Positions 1 to 9,407 of a DNA stretch of 64,000 nucleotides are shown here, piece by piece. Made by a program: the position numbers and the translations under genes. Where the stretch lies: contig MNCI01025274.1 in NCBI GenBank assembly GCA_015680685.1, positions 279,508 through 343,507 on the forward strand, written 5' to 3'. The stretch comes from Gnetum montanum (Eukaryota > Streptophyta > Gnetopsida > Gnetales > Gnetaceae). The notes under the pieces are model-generated. The model did no database searches, was not told the DNA's origin, and worked only from the letters and a program-made list of their open reading frames with translations. How positions within the stretch are numbered: position 1 is the first letter of the stretch; every line of letters begins with the position of its first letter.

Positions 1-179
1 CCCAAACCCTTGCAACAACGCAAGGTTTGTCCCTGACAACGGCAATGAACGCAACCTCACCAAAACCCTCGCACTAAGCCGAGGTCCATAACTTGACATA
101 CGCATTCACGCAAGAAACATTCAAAAAACAAAATAAATAGACATATAGAGCAAGCGTAGGTATAAGAAGTATGGCCTAC

Positions 180-298
180 CGGTTAAGGGACGTCAGATCG
201 CAGACCTCGATCAACGCCTTCGAGACACGGTTCAGGCTTGCCTGCACTTCATCGATTTTCGCCAGTTTGGCATTCTGCTTCTTCGCCTTCGGTGCCAT
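180..298 (-). pseudogene. aORF exon 1 of element Z (MAPK-type N-terminus)
   Basis: Reading leftwards from an ATG at 298 the sequence encodes about 40 residues beginning MAPKAKKQNAKLAKIDEVQ. They align with exon 1 of element C, which begins MAPKIKGKNTKLARIDEVQ. A GT donor (GTAGG) follows at 179. The peptide is lysine-rich and then amphipathic, with no recognised domain. A TATA-like TATAAAT lies at 461-467, about 165 bases upstream of the ATG. The remaining exons lie left of the window. MAPK here is only the first four residues and has nothing to do with MAP kinases. Function unknown. Confidence 0.65.
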
Positions 299-460
299 CA
301 CGATAGTTGTAGGTTTTCTTCAATACCTGCTTACAAATCCTTGCAAGATTACACGCCCTAGCTTTCTGCTCTCTCTTCTCTCTGTTCTGCCTTTTCTCTG
401 CTCTTCCTTGAAAATTCAAATTGCGATAGCCAACAACCAGTTTTCGTCAAAGAAACACTT

Positions 461-467
461 ATTTATA
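461..467 (-). promoter_or_regulatory. TATA-like box of Z aORF
   Basis: TATAAAT on the minus strand (within gcgtataaataagtg), about 165 bases upstream of the exon 1 ATG at 298. The corresponding place in element C also has TATAAATA (13328-13335), which supports it as a promoter element of the antisense gene rather than of an LTR. Confidence 0.5.
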
Positions 468-562
468 CGCGAGGATCGCCGACTTGATATTGGATCAAAG
501 CGGAACTTTCCTGAAACGGAATCCAAAAATTCGGTATTAATGCGGAACACAAGGCCTTCAAT

Positions 563-1165
563 CATTGGTTAACTAACTTATTCTACAATCGTCTTGCATG
601 TGTGCTACACTCCATCTCGTGTGGTGTAGACTAGTCTCCTGGACGGTCCCTCTGGGACCCTGCGAAACATAAAGCCTACCTGATTGCTAGCTAACTTACC
701 CATCCTATAGTTGTCTTGCCTATGTTCTGTACCCCATTCCGTGTGGTATAGACTGGTCACCTCGATGGTCCCTCCAAGATCCTATGAGACACAAAAATTA
801 CCTAGTCGCTAGTTAATTTGCTCATCTTATAGTAGTCTTGTATGCCTTCCACACCCCGACTTGCATTAGCGTAGACTTGACACCCTTTGTGGTTGTTTAC
901 GCTTCGTGCGATGTAGATCGGTCGCCTCGATGGTTCCTTCGGAACCCTATGAGAAAATAAGCCTTCTAACAGTGATTTAACTTGCTTCTTCTATTTACAG
1001 TAGTCCTGCATGCGTCCTACACCCTAGCTAGCATAGGCGAAAATGTGACACCCTTTGAGGTTTTTTGTACCTTGTGTGGTGTAGGTTGGTCACCTCAACG
1101 GTCCCTCTGGGATCTTGCAAGATGTAAAGCCACCTGTTGTCATTTTTAAATCCTTCTATTCTTTT
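563..1165 (+). repeat. Leader tandem repeats of element A, four units of about 120-170 bp
   Basis: Four imperfect copies begin near 563, 690, 810 and 980. Each runs from a 'taacttr...tagt(t/a)gtcttgcatg' block through a 'gtgtggtgtagact' block to a 'cctcgacggtccctctggg' block. The third copy has an insertion of about 50 bases ('gacttgcattagcgtag...'). The 'ggtccc tct gggacc' core is a perfect 6-bp inverted repeat; in the third copy it is 'ggttcc ttc ggaacc', a paired change. The position, just upstream of gag, matches the hairpin-word array in the leader of element B (16075-16640). Confidence 0.8.
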
Positions 1166-1205
1166 ATATTTTCTAGCATTTTTTTGCATAATCACTTGCT
1201 TGATG

Positions 1206-3691
1206 ATGGCTTCTGCCACCACTGTTGTTGGTGCCTCCAACACGGAGGTGCCCTTCACTGTCCAAGGCACTACTGGTGCTGAACAATGACTGAATCTAAC
1301 ACCAGAAGCATGCCAGTCTCTTAGAATCCAAAATCGAGGACCTAAGGGACTAGCCCAGCAACATGAGCATTACAGTTTCCTTTGTGCAAAGGTGTAGGAT
1401 AACCTGCCCTTGGATTTACATGAACTCAAAGAAAAACATATCTTCGAGTTTGCTTACTGCAACAGGGAGGAATTCGTTCCTAACCAGGCCATTTCTCTAC
1501 CTTTAACACAAGCATACCAAATGCAGCTAGATCAACTAATCCAGTTGACAAGCCTTAGGGAGCAACAAGACATGGTGTCCAACCAGGATGACACCTTTCA
1601 AGATGGCCAGGACGAACTCGATTCCCAATCTGACGAGGGAGGCCCAGCCAACCCCATTCTTGTCTAGCCTACCCAGTCCTTCTGGGCCAACCCGCTGCCT
1701 ATTGCCATCCCCTTTGTCATCACGCCTACGCTTCAGTAGCCTGCAGCCACAATTGCAATGGGTAGCCATACCACATTCCCAGTGCATCATTAACCCTATC
1801 CCCCGGTTGCACCCATAGCAACTGTGCCACCACAAACTGTTTATCAGCACGCTACCACAATACGTAATACGCCTATCACGGCTACCCTATCGCATGTCCA
1901 TACTGTACCTACTTTGCAACCGCACATAACTCCTATACCAATTCCTACATATGCATCCATTCCACCCACTGTGATGGGCCTAGGCCCATCCACATGGTAG
2001 ACTCTGCTCACTTCTTCGTTTGTTCTACAACCGTCGCAGATGTCTCACTACATTCACCCTCAGGCCTACTCAAACCCGCAGATGGTACATCCTGGCACGG
2101 GACCATGGGCTGTCCCGCCAATGACCCAAGTGGCCTATCCGATGACTCAACCTGCTATTACCGCTTCAATAATAACACCCACAAGAAGGTGGACAATGTA
2201 AATAGCACCTTTAGCAGGGGCAGCCCCAATGGCACAACTGATGGGTCAAATCACCACCGCTACCATGCCACATGTGGAAGTTGCCTTTGTAGTCCCTTAG
2301 CCATCTACAATGTCGTAAGGTCTAGACCAAGCGTTTTAGCTCATTCAAACCCTAACCGAGGAAGTAAAATGCCTCAAAGCTGTTGGGTCCGATACGGTAC
2401 AAGTCATGGACTTTTACCAAGATGACCTCGTCAACCCTGCAACCCCTCTTTGATATTACCACCTAGGATGTCCCTCTTGCACTTCATGAAGTATGACGGA
2501 GAAGGAGATCCCAATACACATCTCGTCACTTTCCAGTCGGAGTCTTTGTTGTTGCAACAATGGCCACATACAATCATTCACGTCTTCGCCATGTCCCTAG
2601 TTGGGAAAGCCCTTGATTGGTATCATGTGTTGCCATATTCATCCATTTCAACTTTGGAAGAACTCTTGATCCAGTTTGTGACATGCTTCAAATATAACTT
2701 GAAGCTAGAAACCACGTTGGATTAGCTAATGAGCGTAAAGCAAGACCTGCTAGAACCAGTCCAAAAATTCATTCAACGTTGGAGCACAACCCTTAACGAA
2801 ATTTGTGAACCTATCGTGGAGGCTCACTTGTTAGCCATCTTTAAGGGTGCGATGAATGACTTCATCAAGTCAAAACTATATTACCTCACTCCACGCTCAC
2901 TTAGCCAAGCTTTTGCTCAGACGAAAGGCATACAAGATGTGGCTGAGGCAAGCAAAGACCTAGCTTATGTCACTTACAAGAAAATTTTTGCAAAAAAGGA
3001 CAAAGGTAAGACCCCAACAACCATGGTGGCTGCTGTGGTAGCTAAGGCTAAGCCCAAACATAGCAACAGCAGAAACAAGAATAACAAGAAATCATCTATG
3101 CCTGCAGCTGACTCAGCGCCCAAATCGGGCCAAGCATTACAACCTGCCACACCTGCACCCAAGACATCTGCATATACTAAATCCAACTTCAAGCACAAAG
3201 ATTGTTCAAAATACACCCTACTTCCCCTCAAACCTTCAGAACTCCTGAAGCAACTGTTGGTAGCAAGATACATCCAACACAAGCAGATGTCAGAAGAAGC
3301 AAACATGAGGCATCGATGCTACTATGAGCTCCTTAGAAATCACTCTTTAGCCCTACCCAACAAGCCTCCAGTTTCTAGGTATTTTAGGCTAGAAAGGTTT
3401 TGCAACTACCATCAATTATGTGGTCACACCACAAATTACTGTCTGTCATTGCAAGATGACATCCAAAGATTGATTGACCTGGGACAGTTGGTGCTAGATG
3501 AAAGTAGCCCAGTACGTCCTGAAAACCAATCCATGCATGTCTACATAGATCCCCTCAATGCCAATAATGTCAGTTATGTAATCAACGCCATCAGTATTAA
3601 TAATGATCCCACGCCACCCTTCCAGCCATTTGTGATTTGTGTGTCTCAGCATAGCACACCAATGCCATCAATGGCTGGTCCAAGCTCGTAG
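1206..3691 (+). pseudogene. gag: gag of element A (damaged)
   Basis: Capsid/nucleocapsid polyprotein of an LTR retrotransposon. The ATG at 1206 (MASATTVVGASN) is the likely start: the following frame aligns with the N-terminal part of gag in B and C (blocks ...SLRIQNRG... and FAYCNREEFVP). A Pro/Thr/Ala-rich linker follows. After a frameshift near 2440 comes the capsid-like core (KYDGEGDPNTHLVTF at about 2490, then VQKFIQRWS, LAIFKGAMNDFIKSKLYYL). A Lys-rich stretch precedes the knuckle CNYHQLCGHTTNYC at 3401-3442 (C-X2-H-X4-H-X4-C). In-frame stops at codon 28, near 1393, at 1665 and at 2723, plus the frameshift, make it inactive. A TAG at 3689 separates it from the pro linker. Confidence 0.85.
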
Positions 3692-4800
3692 TCCTCCTTC
3701 ATCCTGAAAGTACCACCACGGGCATCTACCTCTACACCGCCTGTTGGCAGGGCCACACGACCCTATCAACTAACACCCCTAGCTTCATTCATCATTAGGG
3801 AGCCACCATCTTCAACAGCCCCCATCCCATGCAACAACATTAAACAACCTCCCCACCTCATAACATGAGAAACCTACCTGGTGGGCAAGGCATCAAAGGG
3901 GAATACCATCAAAAGTATCTCCAAAACTACATCTTCACCCTATAAATTTACACCTTCATCACCAAAGACAAAGGACAACGTGATTACACAGCTTGTGGCA
4001 TCTTGCCGTCAAAAATCTGAACCTAGGTCTGGGGTCGTCTCCCCTTGGGAGATTTGTCTTCTAGGGTGAATCGAGGATGAGGGTGTCAAATAGATGGGTG
4101 GTCAAGACTTCTTAGATGCCCTCATCTAGGTCGGGCAAGCCCTAAGATAGAAAAACACCACGTTAAACCTATATGACCTAGTCATGACTTCTACCCCTCA
4201 CCACGAGGCTCTAGTCTACATGTTAATGGTAATTCCAGTCGATGAAAACATGCCAGCAGATGAGAAAGCGATCCACTCGGTCATTCTCCCCTCTATTCCC
4301 ATGGATTCTGCAATACCTCAATTAACTTTCAGCAGCGACACCATTAAGAAAGATCCCGAAAAGGGTCAAGTAACTACGGTGCCTCTCTTCATCACAATTC
4401 GGGTCGGCCAATACTGAATCTAAAGGGTACATGTCGATGATGGGGCAACCACAAATATCATCTCCTTTACTATTATAGATAAGCTGGGGTTGGTTGAACA
4501 GATCAAACCAACAGCGACATTGTGTCTGCGGTCCTTCAAAGGGGCATGTGTCCAGGTGAAGGGCATAGTTCATGTAAACTTCGTAGCAGGGGACAAGCTC
4601 CCCACAAACGCAATGTTTGTCATAGTCAAAGAAATGCCTGGGTTTAACCTAATCTTGGGAAGATCATGGTTAGCACAACTCATGGCCATCTCCTCACCTA
4701 TACACCAAGAAATCAACTTACCATACGGAGGTAGGGAGGTGATAATCCATGGTGACGGGGTAGTAACACAAGCAATCAGCAACGTAAACACGGAGTAGGG
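3692..4800 (+). pseudogene. pro: Linker and aspartic protease of element A (damaged)
   Basis: Retroviral-type aspartic protease that would process the polyprotein. The linker carries 'PFV..V / FILKVPP / FIIREPP' repeats also seen in B. A conserved block LYDLV...HHEALVYML...IPVDENMPADE leads to the catalytic loop V-D-D-G-A-T-T-N at 4436-4447, then GFNLILGR.WL (flap and C-terminal region) and SSPIHQEINLPYGG. The active-site triad reads D-D-G rather than the usual D-T/S-G. Stops occur around 4415-4425 just before the active site and at several points in the linker. The frame ends at the TAG of 4798, followed by a weaker conserved block near 4900-4930 (VDLPFQVRDS). Confidence 0.85.
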
Positions 4801-5110
4801 TTTAGAGGTTACAACCTCTAAAGATGAAGCACCTGTTCATGCATGCACCAATCACACAACAAAGATATTGGCCCAATGAGGAAACCCCCAAATTGAAAAC
4901 ACATGGGTGGATTTGCCCTTTCAAGTGAGGGATAGTGACATGAGCAAAGGCCCTAGCGAAACACCTCGACCTTACATCCCGATCAACCCATGAAAGGTTA
5001 AGAGGCAGCTACGCATAACATAGCAGCCTTGCGACCTCCCATCTAGTCGCCATCCTCGCATATGCACTTTCTACTTAGCTCGTCAGTGTGTTGTCCTTTC
5101 GGCATGCTAT

Positions 5111-5195
5111 GCCAATGGCCCGAAATGGCCTAAAACTAGCATTATCACCTTTCACTTTACTCAATGGCCCAAAATGGCCTAAAACTAGCATACAA
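5111..5195 (+). repeat. Hairpin/TAAACT units, pro-aORF junction of element A
   Basis: Two units. GGCC-CGAAAT-GGCC at 5117-5130 and GGCC-CAAAAT-GGCC at 5166-5179 are each followed directly by TAAAACTAGCAT. They lie between the end of gag-pro and the 3' end of the convergent antisense gene. Same unit and orientation as in the other arrays of this window. Confidence 0.85.
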
Positions 5196-5340
5196 GAGCA
5201 TGAAAACTTTACATAACATACATGATAATACAAAATCGATTTCCTTTCTAAAGTCTTGCATTTCATTCAAAATTTTTTGCCTATTAGCAGTGTCTATAAA
5301 TTCTTTTTTTAAAAAAGAGGGGGATTCGACCCCCATGCTC

Positions 5341-6380
5341 TCATGAGTTATCTCTGTTCGCATCGCCTTCACCATTTGTCTCTACTTCATCCACTTGTGC
5401 ATCGCCTGCTCCTATATTGCCCCCTGTCGACACCTCATTCCTTCCCTCCACAGGCCTCACACCTTCGTTGAGATCCTATATCCCAAAAGATAAAGTAGTT
5501 AGTAGGGACAACAAATGTGATAAATGATAGCTGTAGCAAAGCATTAAAGTGACTAACCTGATGGGAGCTTGTATCGGTCACAAGAGGTATCTAGTCTAGA
5601 CCAAGCCTGAGACGACGCTCAATCTTCTCCATCAAAATATCCATCCAACGCCTATCACTAGGTTCAGCATTCGCAGCGGCAACTTTCTCCCTTTCCAAAG
5701 TTGTCCACTTTAGAGGTTCCCAGGAAAGAGAGGTGGTTGCAGTCTCTCCTGTAGGAAGGGCACCCCCAATTCTGGAGATTCCATAACCTTCACCTACTCT
5801 TTAAATTTGGCATAGGTCTCAGAAGTGCTGATGGCCTTCACAAACGTCTCGTACGAGAATGCCTCCACAACAACGTCTTTATACAACCTTTGATGGGTTT
5901 TGCTTTCTAGCTTGTATGTATATTTGTGATCCCTCTGGGTCTTCCCCCATTCGAATATCTTGGCGCTAATGTCCTTCATATCTTGGAACTTCTAGGCTTG
6001 CAAATCCATCTGCAGCTGCTGTTCGATTATTTCACGAGTGGATTCTACATTCTGATGGATGACAGTCCAAAACCTGGCGTAGTTGTCTATAGCCCTTTAC
6101 AACTCAATAGGGTCAGGAGTACAGTTTATGAGGAAATTAATCCTTGACCTGAGGTTCTCTACCTCGGCAACCAGTTCCACCTCTCTTTGCTCACCCCTAT
6201 GGACCCATTTCCATAGGTCCTCATTGGTAGGTCTACATTCCCATAGAGAGTGTATCGAGTGCAAGACACATTTCTAAGCCTTGTTAAATATATGACGAGA
6301 TACTTCGGTCATGTCAGACGAGAGTGTGGGCACCGCACCAATCTCCATAGGTCGATCCGGGTCCCACTTGAGCCAAGAGG
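5341..6380 (-). pseudogene. aORF exons 8 and 7 of element A (antisense gene, 3' part)
   Basis: Antisense gene of unknown function, C-terminal part. Exon 8 (5341-5475) begins after a TATAG acceptor and encodes a Gly/Glu/Asp-rich tail, DLNEGVRPVEGRNEVSTGGN..., ending in a TGA. Exon 7 (5558-6380) lies between a GAATAG acceptor and a CAG|GTTAG donor. It contains a coiled-coil-like region with the conserved block ISAKIFEWGKTQRDHKYTYK (B: WKAFTSKVRKWGQDEKTHKY; C: WKDYSASVQEWGKMQKDHKH). Several stops and a shift are present. The remaining exons are at 40992-44182, on the other side of element C. No domain is recognised. Confidence is high for homology and exon borders, low for function. Confidence 0.75.
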
Positions 6381-6407
6381 CTATTCAACATAGAAAGTGT
6401 AACAATC

Positions 6408-6412
6408 ACGTT
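6408..6412 (+). repeat. Target site duplication of element C, left copy (ACGTT)
   Basis: ACGTT stands directly left of the LTR end (TGTAAC... on the plus strand, i.e. ...GTTACA on the element strand). The same five bases follow the other terminus of element C at 40916-40920. Confidence 0.9.
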
Positions 6413-7813
6413 TGTAACAATGGAAAACGTCGGTTGCTAGAAATACCGAATGAAAGTCCGTTTACACAATTTTAACCTTGGATCCGTGCGAGGACCGTGC
6501 TAGTGAGAAAAATAAATCTGAGGTGCCCTGAAAAATCTTGTCGATCAGACAGGGACTTATTTAATTAGTAAAATTTTGGTAATAATTTGATGGCAAAATG
6601 AAGATTCTTTATAAGGCAATGCAATGTTGTTAGTCCCGAAAGCAATTGAAGACAATGCAAACGATTTAGATGAGATTGCCAAATCTGTATAACTAGGATG
6701 CAAGGGATTAGGTTTTGTAGAGAATACGATCACAAGATCTGGGATTTAATTTATGAAAAATAATATGTTTGATACAATGATTTCAGGCAAGCTTCGGTTT
6801 GGATGAAGCACATGCTAGTAACAAGAAAGTTATCTAAAGATGAAACAGGAGAGGATCAGTCTACCTTGATCTAGCTAATCTGGGCACAAGGAAGTCAGAC
6901 CCTGGGGAGAATATCTGATAGCCAATTGTTTCTGATCAAGAATTCTTGCCAATCACCTCTGATGTTCTCACGATCGCTGATTCTCTTTGCTATTTTTCCA
7001 ACCTTGAAAGAAAAATTTTGCCAACCCCTTTGATCTTCGTCAACTGGAGCATTTATAAGGTTAGGGTCAGGAGAAAAACATGATTTAAGTGATGTGTGTC
7101 CTAAAATCACAAGATGCCATTAACTCAATGTGTTGTCATTGAAGCTTGCGATGCTATGCTGCGTAACGCGTCGTAAACTACCCTCATGTGGGCTTTGCCA
7201 ACGGACTGTCCTTTGATTACGCTGTAATACGCTAGAGAGCGTATCGTGGCATATGAACTATTGATGCCTGAATTGTGCTTATTGTTATTTTCTTTACACT
7301 GCATTACACTAAATTATGCACCATAGTGTAATTCAGCATAAAATAACGAAACTGCAAAAGTTGAAGTACTGTTGTCACACTTCCTTTGTTTCAATCTCTT
7401 TCGGGGCTTTACTACACTGCACTACGTAAAGCAACGTAATGGGCCCCTTAACTAGGAAAGAAAACCTGCTGAAACTCATGTCATGCTGTAGATCGTTGCT
7501 TAGGCCTTGAGATTTTTACTGGCCTATCGAATTCTTGTATGTTTGTCATCCTTGATGCTGCGGTGGACTATCTTTGATATTACGCTGCGTAACACAGTGT
7601 TACGCTATGTTGTGTAATGCAGTGTAATATGTTAAATGTTGATATTTTGAAAGATAGAAAACTCGCAAAGTGAAATTCTTGCCATCATGCACCTATTGTT
7701 TCATTCTGTCTCTTAATGTTCATTTGCACAGGGCTACGCCTTGTCGCGACTCCTCACTTGAGTTGCTGGATTTTTCCGAATCGTCAAGGCATCGAAGTTT
7801 TTATGGTGTTTCA
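6413..7813 (-). repeat. 3' LTR of element C (1,401 bp)
   Basis: Starts on the minus strand with TGAAACACCATAAAAAC at 7813, immediately after the PPT, and ends ...TTGTTACA at 6413 next to the target duplication. TATA-like TATAAAT lies at 7051-7057 (minus). U3 (about 7140-7640) is full of short palindromic words built on 'tacgctgcgtaac', 'gtgtaat' and 'actacac'. The first 80 or so bases match the remnant of the 5' LTR at 40830-40915. Confidence 0.85.
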
Positions 7814-7890
7814 ATGGCCCCTCTTTGTTGATGTTTAGAGGGCTTGCCTGAAAGATGTCGACAAAGAATATGAAACACCATAAAGGTAAA
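7814..7890 (-). promoter_or_regulatory. Polypurine tract and LTR-spanning inverted repeat of element C
   Basis: On the minus strand CAACAAAGAGGGGCCAT (7830-7814) is a polypurine tract abutting the LTR start, the expected plus-strand primer. It sits inside an inverted repeat: TTTATGGTGTTTCA upstream (7884-7871 region) pairs with TGAAACACCATAAA at the LTR start (7813-7800), with an inner CTTTGTCGAC / AACAAAG arm. The same arrangement is seen in B and A. Confidence 0.75.
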
Positions 7891-8990
7891 GGCACCAACA
7901 GCATCCATCGGAGATTGCTCAAATGTCACTTTGTCAAACCTGGGAGTACCGAGATAGGGTAGGGAAGAAAGCACAGAAGGGATTTTATAGGAGTAAAAGG
8001 GGGAAGGCTCAGGGAAGACTCAGGCATGTGAACATGAAACTTTTGCGAACAAGTTATAGTGTCCTTCCATGAATGCATTTGCGAGAGGTTACACTATCAT
8101 ACTGTATATGGAGGGCTTGTGCGGGTGAATTGTGTTACACCCACATGGCCTGGATGAGCTGTTTTACATCCATTTTGCCAAACTTTGCCCCTTTTTTTGA
8201 ATTACATTCCACTTGGGCAAGTTGCGTTATGCCAGTTCATGGACATGAAGATGCAAAAGAGTGTTGCTTGAATATTCATGCTCTATACAAGCAAAGCAAG
8301 AGGTAATAATGGTCATGAGGACAAAGAAAGGGGGAAATCGAAATAATGGATCGAATGGAGGGAGAGGTAGGGTTTGCACTCCTAGGTGGCCAGGCTAGTT
8401 TAAGCAATCAATTTAGGACACCGCGACACCTTACCTGCTGATGAATGCACTCTCAATCAACGTCGTTGTAGCAAGTAACCTACAAAACACAACAAAGAGC
8501 AGAGCATAGAAGCAATCGTCCTAATCACTAAGGAGGGAGGCTATTGAAACAAGCGCCATCTAAAGCAAAAAGGAGAGCACAGACCATGAAACATGGACCT
8601 TGAAGGGGAGAAAGGATCCCAATGTTGGTGCCACGGTTCATGAAACCATCATCAATAGCCAGATTCATGTTGCCCCAATGATTGGGCAAAGAACAAGTCA
8701 GATGAATCTACTAGGCTGGAGTTCGGTGACGGTGATGGATGGAGGCCGTTGAGACTGCGGATGACCATAGTTTCTTCATGGCCCCAATTAGCGAAATTGA
8801 TCCTAGGAGGTGTAGCTATAGAGCAGTCTTCGTAGCAACATCTCCAAGTGATCAGTAGTATGCCTTTTGGCATGTTCGAGGAATCAGCAGAATGCCGGTG
8901 GGGTAACGACATTGTGTTTATCCCAATTCCTTACCCATTCTATTTGGTAGGGATGTTGTGCAAGAGTGACCACGCTTGCTTACTTCATGG
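7891..8990 (-). other. 3' UTR of element C
   Basis: About 1.1 kb between the third hairpin/TAAACT array and the PPT. The longest open stretch (8652-8912, minus, 86 codons) has no recognised motif and no clear counterpart in B or A. I see nothing else I can name. Confidence 0.5.
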
Positions 8991-9367
8991 AATGCTTGGC
9001 TGATTCCAGTTTTGAGTCTTGGTTTACTATCGTTGCTGGTTTTAAGCCTTAGTAGGCCGTAGTCCTGATTTAACATCTAGGCAGACTACAATCTACTAGT
9101 TTTACGTCGTAGCGGACGGTGGAAGAGCTAGTTTATGGTCCCAGCAGACTGTGTTGTGGGTGTCAATTTTATGTTGTGACCCAGGGACAAGTCTGTTCTG
9201 ATTTAGCATCTCAGTAGATGTATGCTTACCTTGATAGTTTCACGTCATGGCGAACGGTTCGAAATTTTTCCAATTTAGCGCCTTGGCGGACGTGTGCACG
9301 AACTGCTAGTTTTACGTCGTAGCGGACGTGTACAACTTTGCCAATTTTACGTCGTAGTAGATGTTTG
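8990..9367 (-). repeat. Hairpin/TAAACT array downstream of pol, element C
   Basis: About ten units on the minus strand. Clear examples on the plus strand: CGTC-GTAGCG-GACG at 9315-9328, preceded by 'agtttta' (i.e. TAAAACT on the element strand), and CATC-TCAGTA-GATG at 9207-9220. Others carry G.T wobbles in the stem (for example the unit near 9290, CGTC/GGCG on the element strand). Lies directly after the pol stop, as in B, A and E. Confidence 0.85.
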
Positions 9368-9407
9368 TTACCTTGCATTTACACTGAGTCAATGTTTAGA
9401 AGTAATA

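Larger units (their letters stand above)
1..560 (+). mobile_element. Left-edge fragment of element Z (Tat/Ogre-like), aORF 5' end only
   Basis: On the minus strand this stretch matches the start of the antisense gene of element C (13240-13940, plus strand): a promoter-like region, exon 1 and the beginning of intron 1. Both intron 1 copies carry the phrases 'gcgttcattgccgttgtcag' and 'ttgttgcaagggtttggg' or close variants. By analogy with the other copies, Z would be a plus-strand element whose gag side lies left of the window. Its pol is not to the right; the sequence changes at about 560 into the leader of element A, so the junction is a truncation, a recombination or an assembly join. Seen: the homology. 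Inferred: the identity of Z. Confidence 0.7.
563..6412 (+). mobile_element. Element A, left part (leader, gag-pro, 3' end of aORF)
   Basis: First half of a plus-strand Tat/Ogre-like element cut in two by element C. The second half is 40921-51685. The two halves rejoin inside one aORF intron: the target duplication ACGTT stands at 6408-6412 and 40916-40920, and the intron donor (40991) and acceptor (6381) lie on opposite sides of the insertion. The rejoined element is about 16.6 kb. No 5' LTR or primer-binding site is visible at the left end, so it is 5'-truncated. Order: leader repeats, gag, protease, hairpin/TAAACT units, aORF exons 8 and 7 on the minus strand. Confidence 0.85.

Noticed and set aside
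180-298. MAPK as a hint of a MAP kinase
   Set aside because: Only the first four residues; no kinase motif follows.
171-572. Plus-strand frame of 133 codons at the left edge
   Set aside because: Reverse-strand shadow of the aORF exon 1 and promoter, which have a homologue in element C.
8073-8306. Possible small gene in the 3' region of C
   Set aside because: No counterpart in B, A or E and no recognisable motif; lies in UTR.
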